A program made the position numbers and the translations under genes. Below are positions 13,701 through 25,700 of a stretch of DNA of 64,000 bases, piece by piece. The stretch is taken from assembly GCF_013373865.1 (NCBI RefSeq), contig NC_050472.1, positions 16,132,360 to 16,196,359 of the forward strand, given 5' to 3'. The notes under the pieces are model-generated. The model had not been told where the DNA came from. It made no database searches and was given only the letters and a program-made list of their open reading frames with translations. This stretch comes from Monomorium pharaonis (taxonomy: Eukaryota; Arthropoda; Insecta; Hymenoptera; Formicidae). Each line of letters opens with the position of its first letter. Position 1 is the stretch's first letter.

Positions 13701-16700
13701 ACAGCTAGCAAGACGCAGAGAAAGACAATATAAAAAAGAACACGGTACATAAATATAAAGATAAGTTCGCGAAGATAGTAATATAGCTTGTATGACGCAC
13801 AGAAAAATAACGTAAAAAAGTACACGATACATAGAAATACGGATAAGTTTGCGGACAGAGAATACAAAGCACGTGAGAGTAACAGTTCACAGAAATGTGC
13901 ATCACGAGACACAGCATCGCAAACACGGCACGCGAGGACACCAGTTACTCGTCACGGCGCAGATGGCAGAAGAGGGCACGTCGAAACGCGGACAGGAATT
14001 CTGATGTCTTAACATGCGTTGGGATAGAGTTCTATAAGAAGGAAGCAGCGCAGAAGAAGGATGATTGGTATATGGAAGTTCTGCAAGTGGGTACTGCAAG
14101 GTCGAGCGGTGACGCACGTGAGGCAGCGCGGGATCTGGTGCAGGATCGGAAGTTACAGGCGAGGTAGGCAGAAACATCTCGGAGACACCAAACATGGAGC
14201 GGAGAAGAGGAGGCATCCGACGAGATAGGTCCTTTTGCCATCGGCAGCCATCCCAGGGTGTTAAGAAAATAGGTTTTATTACTAAAGAGAATTCGTGACC
14301 ATGTCAAATGGTCTGGCAACATACGCATTCGAATGGGCTTTTGTTGACTCCGATGTTGTTTTCTTAAGAGTTTCGGAGCATTTCTATCTATCGATCGGCA
14401 CGCTCATGTTTGGACATGCATTGTAACTATTTGCGTTCTTAAGGCATTGTCGTCAACCGGTTCGGGGCCATCCCTCTCACTTAGCAAAGGGCTGTCTTCA
14501 CTTCAGCTGCCTAAGCGTTTTTAGTGTTTCTTGTCATTTATTGGAAATTGCGTAAAATACGTCAACTTACTCGACAATTTCTTCTCCAATTAACTATCGA
14601 AATAAAAGCGCCGTAAGGAGAATCGAGTGGGAAATCTGTTGCGATGAAAAGTTTGTCAGCTTTGTGCAGACAGTCTTTCGGATACTTCTCTCGAGTTGCG
14701 TTATGAATATTATCTTTCGGATACTTCTATTGATCATAGTTGCAAGTAGAGTCTGTTCGGCTACTTCTCAATTTTGGTTGCTAGTACAGTATACAGTAGA
14801 AATTGTAAATGAGTGCGATATGCGATATAACGTTCTGAGCAGACTTATATCCTTGTGCGATTAGCATGTGTATACGCATTTACATCATTGAGCGTTGCAT
14901 CACCCTCTACTACCCCGAGGATCAAACGACACACAATCCAGGGGGAGAAGCGGCTACCTGCCGCATTCACTTACGAAAACGGCCCCCTTGCTGAGCTGGG
15001 TCAAAGACTGTCGGCGTCAACCACCTGTGACTCACATTCAACGACACAGGGAAGTCCTTCTCTTTACAAATTCGGGTCACTCTTACCGAAGTGACAACTC
15101 ACGAAATTTGCGTAAGACTACCCCGCATTTGTAGATCTGAGTTTACCCGCGTCCTGAGGCACTCTTTAGAACGAATTGCCTCCAGAACTGATCTTGCGAA
15201 TCAGCGGTAATATCAACCTCACACGCACCACGCTATCGAGCGTCCGCAGATCCGAGTTTACTTGCGTCCTGAAGCACTCTTTAGAACAAATCGCCTTAGG
15301 ACTGATCTGCCGGACATACCTTTTACAAAAATTACAGAAGCTTGAGAAAGCAACGGGCTCTCAAGAGAGCATTACGCTTTCCAACAAATCTTGTATAGCA
15401 AAATCTTTACGTTCCTTGTAATGATTGAGGGAGTATTGGGTTCTTAAGAGATTATAACGCTAATAGAACTTAGCAGAGCGGAACCGTTTCTTTGTAATAA
15501 ACTCTAGTTTACGATTGCGACAACGTTTTAATCTATACCAGGAAAGTGCACCGTGCATAGCGAGAACACAAGCCGAGTGCGCAGCGCGGTCGAGAGACAG
15601 CCTTGATGGAGTTTTAGTCTCCATAAGACACCGTTAACCTTGCGAAGGACGCCAAGATTTGTCGCTTGGTCGACAAACTCTATCGGCGTGCCATTCAGCT
15701 TTAGCGAGATAATGGCGCTTGCCCGGATAGTTTATGAAACGAGCATTATAAAAGAGGAATGCCTTAGTTTTCCGTGCGTTGGGAGTGAGGCCGTTGACGG
15801 TGGCCCAACGCTCGATAGTGGCAATGTCTTTGCCGACTCTTTCCACAGCGGAATTGAGGTCGCAAAGAGGGAAGTGGAGATAGATCTGGAGGTCATCAGC
15901 GTATAGGAGGTGTCGGCTGTGCACGATGGAAAAGCGAAGGTCGTCAATGAATATAAAGAATAGGAGCGGGTCTAAAATTGAGCCCTGATGCACGCCTGAA
16001 GAGATGGGTGACCACGAAGAGTTAGATCCTCTCACACGCTGAGATCTGCTAGAAAGGTAAGAGTTGAACCACCATAAGGCAGCGCCGTGTGGATAAAATG
16101 GCAGAATCAGTAAGACAATTAATACAAAAACGCGCTCAAGTCAAGGTACAGCTCCCGCGATTTTGAACATTTTTGGATAGATTTAATCTAGAACGAGGTA
16201 TTATTGCATTAGAAACTTGGCTACAGAAATTTGAATTGCTATATGATAAATTTTACGAAATCCAATTGAAAATCTGCCGGACGGAAATCGAAGAATCTAA
16301 GAAGGAACGTGATAATTTTGAGACAGCATATTTTGAGTTAGTTACACGATCGCGGATTTTTATGCAACAAAGGGGGGAACCGGAATGTAACTCGCGGCTC
16401 TCTTACACGAAACAAAATGAATATAGGAAATAAACCGCAACTAAGCGTAAAATTGCTTGTTATTAAGCTACCTGTATTTGATGGCTCTTCGGATAAATGG
16501 TTAAAGTTTAGGGATACATTTCAATCAATGATTAATAATAATCAGAATTTAACAAATATTCAAAAATTTCATTATTTAGAATCATCTATTATAGGTGATG
16601 CAGGTGCGCAATTGAAGCTTTAGGTATTTCAGATGCTAATTACACGACGGCATGGAGAACGTTAAGGACATAGTTTGAAGATTCTAAGGCATTAATTCAC

Positions 16701-19700
16701 TATTATATACGAGGTTTTTTCCTACCATGACAAGAAATTCAATAGTACCATTACGACAATTAATCGATAAGGCAAATAATCATATTTTAGCTTTACAAAA
16801 TTTAGGTGAACCCTGTTGACTTCTGTGATAGCATAATAATATATCTATTTTCAAAAAAAAACTAGATGTATATACAAAACGAGAATGGGACAAAAGGATA
16901 TTGCAATTGACCGTACCACCGAAGTTCGAGAATCTAATTGATTTCTTAAATATTTACTGCAGGTATCTGGAGAAGGGGGAGAGGGAGAGGGAGCGGGAAG
17001 AGGGGAGTTACAAATAGTTAAGAAAAAATAAGAAGAATATAAAAAAGAATATAAAATAAAATAAGTCATTTACACACGTAAATAAATTGTAATTTATAAT
17101 GTATTTGCTTTTTCTTATTTTTTAAATTCATTCTCTCTTTCTCTCTTTCTCTCTCTCTCTCGCTCTCTCTCTTTCTTTATTCGCCTGATATATTTTTCCT
17201 TTAGTTTAACTTCAAGTAAAGTGTTTCTTTCTCTTTTTTCAATAACAGTAACTACAAACAATACATTACACAAAGTATTGACTTATCTCAGAATACTTAT
17301 TTTCTTAAAATAATAAAGATTTTGTGTAATATACTTATCTGATTGTACCATGCACATACGTTATACTAACCTCCAAATTCGGCACAGCCATATTTCCCTT
17401 CACGATATAATACGCGTACAGAACACGTAACTAAGGGAGATTTTATACCTTGATAGAAAATCAGACAGCAGAAAACTAGAAAATCAATCAGAACTCGCGT
17501 TAGTAATCAATAATTTTTGAACCAGAAAAGCACCAAAAGTACACTGTTTGTTACCAGCACGAAATCTAATTGGCTACTGCTTTTCTGTTTTCTGCATTTA
17601 TGCCAAGGTGTGAATTCTCTCTAACTCGCCACTCACCTTGCGTGGCTCGCGCGCGTCATTAATCACGAACTGTTACATTATCGCCGTGAAACTCGCTGAC
17701 TTGACTGTCAATTACATACGCCGAAAAGCGATGACAAAACGTGCACTTCTCGGGTCTACATGACTTTTCTTATAAGAGATTACTATTATTAATTATACGA
17801 CTTACAGATATATTACTTGATACCTATTTATTTTTTACTCTCTCAAAACGAATGACAGCAATTTATCATTATATCAACATGCTGTATATATTTTATAGGA
17901 CTGTCTCAGCTAAATTGTGAAGCCTTTTACTGTTAAATTCATGTATTCGTCAAGATATTTGAAGGCGATGACGTATTTTAAATGAAAAATTTACATTTTG
18001 GTTTTTACATCGCAATATCTCCACTCGTAGAACACGTAGAAAGAAAAAGAAAACAGTTTTCTTATATGAAATAAATTAAAGCTTTCGATTGAACCTAGTT
18101 AGAACATAATTGATTTAACAGTTATTGAGATATGATAATCTCAGGTTCAGACATAATTTTGTTTGTACAGGCATAATTTTTGCTTATTTATGCCTGTACA
18201 AACATTATGCATGGATAAATGAAAATGTCTGAACAAATGAGAAATTTGCTTGGCCAAATGAATCCAACTACTAAAGTGGGGAAAATAAAGTTGGAAGTCA
18301 GTAAATCGGCCATTGTCTATTCTATCAGCTTTTTCTTTTAATTCTTCCACTTTGTGGCATGGACAAACGAAAATTATTCCTGGATAAACGAAATTATGCC
18401 TGAACACACGATAATGACGAATAGACAATTAAAAACTAACTAAATTTTATGATAAATCTTATTTGAGAATGTGTACGTTTTTCTAATTTTTAAAATTGAT
18501 TAAATTTTTTTAAAGTGTGGACAAATGAAAATTTATGATGTATAAACGTGAACAAATTGTGGACAAATGTATGCTGCAAAGAAATTAAAGAAATTTTGTC
18601 ATGGGGGTGCTGATGCCTTAGTGAAAAAAATTTGATGAAAAAAAATTTTTTTTAATAATTTTGTCTTCAAAGATGAACAAACGAAAATTTATGGTGGACA
18701 AACATGGACAAATCGTGAATAAATGTATGCCGCTATAAAATTTTATAATGATGAACTAATTGTGTTGGTGTCAAAAAGAATTTTTTTTGTTAATAACTTT
18801 ATTTAGCTAGACAAACGACATGTTTGGTTGGACAAATAAATTTTGTTGTCATTTTTTAAAAATTTACACTTGGGGATGCAATCTTTACAAAGCTAAAATA
18901 GATTTATTTTATCTATTGTTTTTTTATGTTACTAACAAGGGAACCTCGCAAACCCGAAAATTCTGATTTTAATGAAACTTGGCATAAATGTAGAGGGGGT
19001 AAATACATGAATTTAGACATTTTTCGTTTGGGCTTATAAACGGTTTAAAGGGTTGAAATCTTTTAAACTGAAAAATTATGAAAAGAATATTTTATTTTTT
19101 AAAATAAATTGCAACTGTAATACTAATTTTTTTACAGGTCCTTGGAATTTTGTTGAACAAAAGGAACATTCTAATATTAGTGCTAATGTAAGCGACGTTA
19201 CTGTTATGCACGAAATACTGAATAGAATGTACGGTTGTTCTTTGGTGCAAGTGCAGCACGGCATAGTCTTATCGGTATCGAACGGTATATTATCCGAAAT
19301 ACATTGCAATCTCGTGCCAGTTCATTTCATTATAGAAACGCCATCTGCCTTTATAATATTTTACGAGCAGACTGCTACCTATTCTCTTCGTGAGTGAGTA
19401 TACACAAATTTTATATATAAAAGAGAATTTCTATTTGTTTATACATATAAATACCCTATACATAGAAATATATTTATTTCTACATTCTTAACATACAAAG
19501 GGCATTCTTTTCCAACGTTACACCCATGCTGCTACTTTTTATTTAATCTAAAAAAATCTAAAATTTATAGAAAAATGTAAGCTTTTGAATGGTGTGTGGC
19601 AAAATTATTGAATTCAATTAGATCATTCTTAAAATTTCGGAAAACCGAAAGAAAATGATGAAAACTGTAATTTTCTAATTGTAGCGATCATTTATTTGAC

Positions 19701-22700
19701 TTTTTTCTTTTCTAATCAACACGTAATAGTACTCTATTCATCTGCGTATTGTTATATGAGTGTAATCTAATGGAAAAGAGCTAATTAGTAGTGTAATATA
19801 AAGAACGATTTTGAGAGTCAAAAATCAACTTTATGAAAATTTACTGTGTAACGGACCGTTTTTCCCACGCGGGCTTAGTCTGCTAGGATCGGGTGTGAGA
19901 AGGTCCCTGAGACAATAGACGCAGTTTTTCTTCCGAAAATAAAGAATAGATATATTTCAATGTTTCGTAATTATGTACAGGTGATTTACAGACGATGGTG
20001 TGTCGGTATGTATAACGAGTCGTGTGACGAAGTGTGCTATTTACAAGTGTGGTGTGTGTGCGTGTGTGTGTGTGTATGTAGGTTCTCGTGTCGCGGGCAA
20101 AACAGCTGTTTTGCCGTTGTGTGTGCGTTTCGCTCGGTGGTGATCGCGGTGCGCGGTGTGCGGGCTGGTGAGCAATGCCCTGGCGCGCGAAACGGTGCTT
20201 CGTGGCGCGGTGAGGCGAGCGGTATGGCGGGCGGTAACTGCCGGTGCCTCGAGACCGGTGGCGCGCGGTGTGCGGCGCGAAGCGCGGGGTGTTTACGCTG
20301 CGTGATGATTTTTTTGCGATTTTTGAGGAAACACCTGGTCGATCTCGAGATCTCTCGAGGGAGGCGGAGAGCTCTCCACCCCCGTTGTGTTCGAACCTGG
20401 TGATCGGGCGACTAAGGAAAGTCCGTAGCCGAGAACTCTCGGCGAAGGCGGAGTACGCTCTACCCTCTGCTACGGAGACGACTAGGATCTGGAGTGCGAG
20501 CGGTACCGAGAGCTCTCGGTTAAGGCGGAGAACACTCTACCCTATTTGCCGGTCGCAGGAAGCTTCTCAGGATCGTACTCTGGTCGGAATCGGGACTCAG
20601 CGTACGGTTGGAGCGAGAAGTGTCGCAGCCTCCACCGGAGCGGCTTTTTATACCCGCTAGGGTGGAGGATCGGGGATCCTCGCGGATCTTCGGGTCTCCC
20701 CGCACTTGCTCCCCCCCCCCCGTGGAGGTTGGGAGCGTGCGGGGAAATACGCGGAGCGGAGACGATGTCTCGTCTCGACGCTTTTAATGCGGATGATTAG
20801 GACGGGCCGGTGCCCGTTTGTGCGGTCCGGCGGATGTTCGGCCGGACCGCGCGCGGTCGGTGGTGCCGGCGGACGGGAGGTTCGTTACAACTGATTAAAA
20901 AATTTTTCTACAACGAGACGTGACTGAATTGACGTGATAGTGATATCGTACGAATTTTCGCTCTTTCTATCTTTACGAAAATACCGCTTAGGAGTTTAAA
21001 TGGGGTGATGGAACTTTGATATTCGTCAAGAGAACCCTGGGCAATCCCCATATTAATTTTTTACTCCAATGAAACGCTGTGATCGTGATTTCATCTAAAC
21101 TTACAACCCCCAACTTTTAAGAAATACGCTTAGGGATTGAAAATTGACCACATGAGATTATGATATTTGTGGAGAGCATCCTGGAAAACTTTTGTATCAT
21201 TTTTTTTCGGCGAAATTACGTGATTGCGATGTTAGTGTTACTAAATAGAATAACTAGTAAAGAGATATTTAGATCTGCAACCGTTAGATGGCTTGGGGAC
21301 CAAATCCACAAGTAAATTTACTACTGATATCTTTATATCTCCTTGAGCGAATGCTTCAATATATGGATTTGAATATCCGATTCCTATGGTTTTAGGCTTC
21401 TTTTGTGATTTCAGCATTTTTGAGGACTTCTATTTGAACAGTTTTTTCCAAGGCTACTATTCAAAACAGTTTTTTTTAGGGCTACTCTCAGTTCTTGTCA
21501 AGACTTTTCTTTTCAGCCAGTTGTTTTAGATCGATTTTGTTTAATATTTCAATTCGAATAATAAATTTTACCGCCTATACTTTCAATCGTGAATCTTAGC
21601 ATTTGATTCTGAATATGTCCAGTATACACGGTGATAGATGTTGCAATCCCTACAATGAGAAAGACTACAAAGAAAGATTTTCGACGTAAGGGTAGGGGGC
21701 GAAAATTTGTACGATATCACTATCACGTCAATTTAGTCGCTTCTTATTGTGGAAACATTTTTTAATCCGGTAAATCTTCATAAAATTGATTTTTGACTCA
21801 CAAAATTGTTCTTTAAGGTATATTACACTACTAATTAATTCTTATTCGTTAGATTAGACTTATATGACAATACGTAGATGAATAGAATACTATTACGTGT
21901 TGATTAGAAGAGAAAAAAATCGAATAAATTATTGTTACACTTGAAAAACCGTTTTTATTATTTTCTTCAGTTTCTTTTTAATTTTAGTGATGATCTAATT
22001 GAATTCGGTAATTTTGCTACGCACTATTCGAAAGTTTACATTTTTTGTAAATTTAAAAAATTTTTGAAAATTTTTAGATCAAATAAAAAATGGGCAGCAT
22101 GGATGTAATGTTAGGAAAGAATGCCCCATAATTATATTTGCAAAGATATTTTCATTATTTATTACATTAATTTTAGGTGTGTAATGTATAGTCCTGCTGC
22201 TCTTAGTACAAGCCATGGAAAACCATTGTTTGTAGTCTATCAATTATTGAGATTATCCAGAGATTTGCATGATCGTGGTCTTGTGTTGGGAAAAATTACA
22301 CTTAGTGACATATTAGTTACGAAAAATTTTACTATTCAGGTATTTTACATAATAACTTTTTATATAGCAGATTTTAATTAATATTTCCGCATAATTAAGA
22401 TTTTTTAGCTTAAAAAAGTGGAAGGAAGTTATGACTTTTCATATACAGAGTGTTCTTAAATTTTTGAGACTATTTTTATATGCGGATATACTAAACTAAG
22501 TTGAAAAGTCCTCTACCATTTAAAAAATTTTTGCAATAGTTAACGAGTTATTAATTTATAAAGATAGATGAATTTGTTTATTGCCAAATACAAGCGAACG
22601 GTGAGATAAGAATCGCCCAGGAAGACGTGCGTTCAGCATTGCTACTCACGTTGGGCGGTTCTTCTCTCACTATTTGTTTGTATGTGATAGAAGGCCGGGC

Positions 22701-25700
22701 AAATTCGGCTATTTTTATAAATTAATAACTTGTTAACTGTTGCAAAAATTGTAAAATAGTAGAGAACTTTATGACTTACAAGGAAACTTCGTGAACCCGA
22801 AAATTCTGATTTTAATGAAACTTGGCATAAATGTAAAGGGAATAATTTTATGAATTTAGAAATTTTTTGTTGGTGCTCAAAAACAGTTTAAAGGGTTGAA
22901 GTCACCCTCAAAGGTTAAGACGTTTTTGCGTGTTTTTTGATATATTTCGCAAACTTAACGTCAAAAAATATTTTATGCAAAACATTAAAAAATTTTATGC
23001 AATTATAGAGGGCTTTTATATGCACTAAATTTTTCGCTGCAAATGATTTTGAGTGAATAGCGAATTATTCTCTGTGGGATAGCGAATTATTTGTCACGAA
23101 TAAGTGAATAGTGTATCGTAAAAAAAAGACAATATTTAATATTTTTTACATGTCTTATGATAAAATTGATTATTATTAGTCAAAAAAATTTCTGCATAAT
23201 CTTGTACAGAAGGATGAATTTGTATATTTTCAAATGCACATTCGTTTTTACGTACGTCACACGTAAAAAATTATTGTGAAAACATTAAAGTATAAATATT
23301 CTTTTGTTTTAATGTAGTAAAAAGTTCTATATTATTTTTATATATCAAAGTACATTCTATAGATTTGCTTCACATTTAAGGTTAAAATTTTTAGCAGTTA
23401 AATTAGCAAAGGCGTTTATAAAATAGGTAAATATACAAAGTACTTATAAAGGGCATAGCGGAATAAGTAGGTGAAATCTGCCCCCGCACTAATCGAGCTC
23501 AAATTGATATCATTAGTTGGCACCCTTGAGATGTAAAATTTCCCCAAAAATTAGCTACAAAATTGCAATTTTTGGGGAGTTATGGAGGGGGAAAGAAAAA
23601 TAAAGAAAGTGGTTTTTTTTAAAATGGTTGGACCGATTTTAATGAAAAAAATATATGTTGTAAACATTGTTTAGACAAGTTTAAGAAATTTTAAGTAATT
23701 TTTTTGGTAAAAAAAGCTTGATAAAAACATTTTTGAATTTTTTATGATTTTTTTGGTGGTGATAGTTCTGAGATACCACTTTTATATTTTCACAAAAACA
23801 TGTCTAGATTTTTTTTTTACCACATATTTTTTTCAAATCAATCGGAGTGGTGGAACATGGTTAAAAATAATAATTCACACCGCGCCACCGTGCCGCGCCG
23901 CGCCGGCTGAGCGACCGGACCGCGGCGCACGGCGATTGTTGTCATGTTGAACTTACATACTAGTTGTAGTGTTGCAATGTTTAGTTTCCAAGAAAAATTA
24001 TGATATAATAATATAAAATATAATAACACATATAATATTTCCAGGACGTCTGCCATTAGCCTATAAAACTTATCGTTTCGGCAGTTTATCACGAGGAGAT
24101 TGCAGTACGTTTTTAAATTCTATATGTTCGGGGTGCTTTTTTAATGTGAGTCCCCTTGCCTCTCACATTATTTATCATTGGTGTACTTTTTTAATGTGAG
24201 TCCCTTCGCGTCTCACATTATCTTTTTGGCGAATGGACTCATATTAAAAAAGCACCCCGATGATAAATAATGTGAGAAGCGAGGGGACTCACTTTAAAAA
24301 AGCACCTCGATAATAGATAATGTGAGAGGCGAGGGAACTCACATTAAAAAAGCACCCCGATGATAAATAATGTGAGAGGCGAGGGGACTCACTTTAAAAA
24401 AGCACCCCGATAATAGATAATGTGAGAGGCGAGAGAACTTACATTAAAAAAGCACCCCGATGATAAATAATGTAAGAGGCGAGGGGACTCACTTTAAAAA
24501 AGCACACCGATGATAAATAATGCGAGAGGCAAGGGGACTCACATTAAAAAAGCACTCCGAACATATGGAATTTAAAAATGTACTGCAATCTCCTCGTGAT
24601 AAACTGCCGAAACGATAAGTTTTATAGGCTAATGGCAGACGTCCTGGAAATATTATATGTGTTATTATATTTTATATTATTATATCATAATTTTTCTTGG
24701 AAACTAAACATTGCAACACTACAACTAGTATGTAAGTTCAACATGACAACAATCGCCATGCGCCGCGGACCGGTCGCCCAGCTACACCGCGCCGCGCGGC
24801 GCGGCACGGCGGCGCGGTGTGAATGATTATTTTTAACCATGTTTCACCACTCCGAGTGATTAAAAAAAAAAATGTGTTAAAGAAGAAAATCTAGAGATGT
24901 TTTTTGTAAAAATATAACAGTGGTATCTCAGAACTATCACCGCCCAAAAAATTCATAAAAAATTCAAAAATGTTTTTATCAAGCTTTTTTTTCCAAAAAA
25001 ATTACTTAAAATTTTCTTAAACTTGTCTAAACGATGTTTACAACATTTTTTTTTATTATAATCGGTCCAACCATTTTTAAAAAAAACCACTTTCTTTATT
25101 TTTCTTTCCCCCTCCATAACTTCCCCAAAAATGCAATTTTGTAGCTAATTTTTAGGGAAGTTTTACATCTCAAGGGTGCCAACTAATGATATCAATTTGA
25201 GTTCCATTAGTGCGGGGGCAGATTTCACCTGCTTCTTCCGCTATGCTCTTTGATTAATGACTTACGTTTGTTAAAATAATGTTACAATTAATTTTCTTAT
25301 GGTTTTATTTTAGCATTATGATTTTAGCGAACACTTGCTAAAAGCTAAGAAGAATTTAGCGAATAGCGTTTATTTGCTAGCAAACTGAATAACTATAGCA
25401 TTTATATTCACGGCGGAGAGATAGCAAGATGGAGTCAGAGTATACGGACGTGAGTGTGTGAGCTCTGGAGTAAAAGGTGGAGTAGTGTAGAATAAGGATA
25501 GAGAGAGAGTTGGGAGACAGGAAAGCTTGAAGAGGAGGTCGAGACGAGCGGATGGAAATGGAGGGAAGAAACAGAAGGAAGGAATAAAGAAGTGGTGAGG
25601 CTTGAAAAATTGGAGTCAAAACAAAGATGAAAAGGCAAAGATAGGAACGACAGAGGAGAGCAAGGAAAGGGAGTAACGAAGAAGACATGGTGGAGACGAC

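Noticed and set aside
13673..13941. Overlapping minus frames with hydrophobic stretches
   Set aside because: No start context, domain or conservation signal; they overlap one another in two frames.
19960..20660. 147- and 138-codon + frames
   Set aside because: They lie inside a solo LTR and are explained by its high GC content.
23838..24092. 84-codon minus frame matching an 82-codon + frame at 24578-24826
   Set aside because: The two are mirror copies created by the palindrome arms, not a conserved gene pair.
24231..24560. CRISPR-like regular repeat
   Set aside because: The 50-bp units abut with no unique spacers, and the context is a eukaryotic foldback element.
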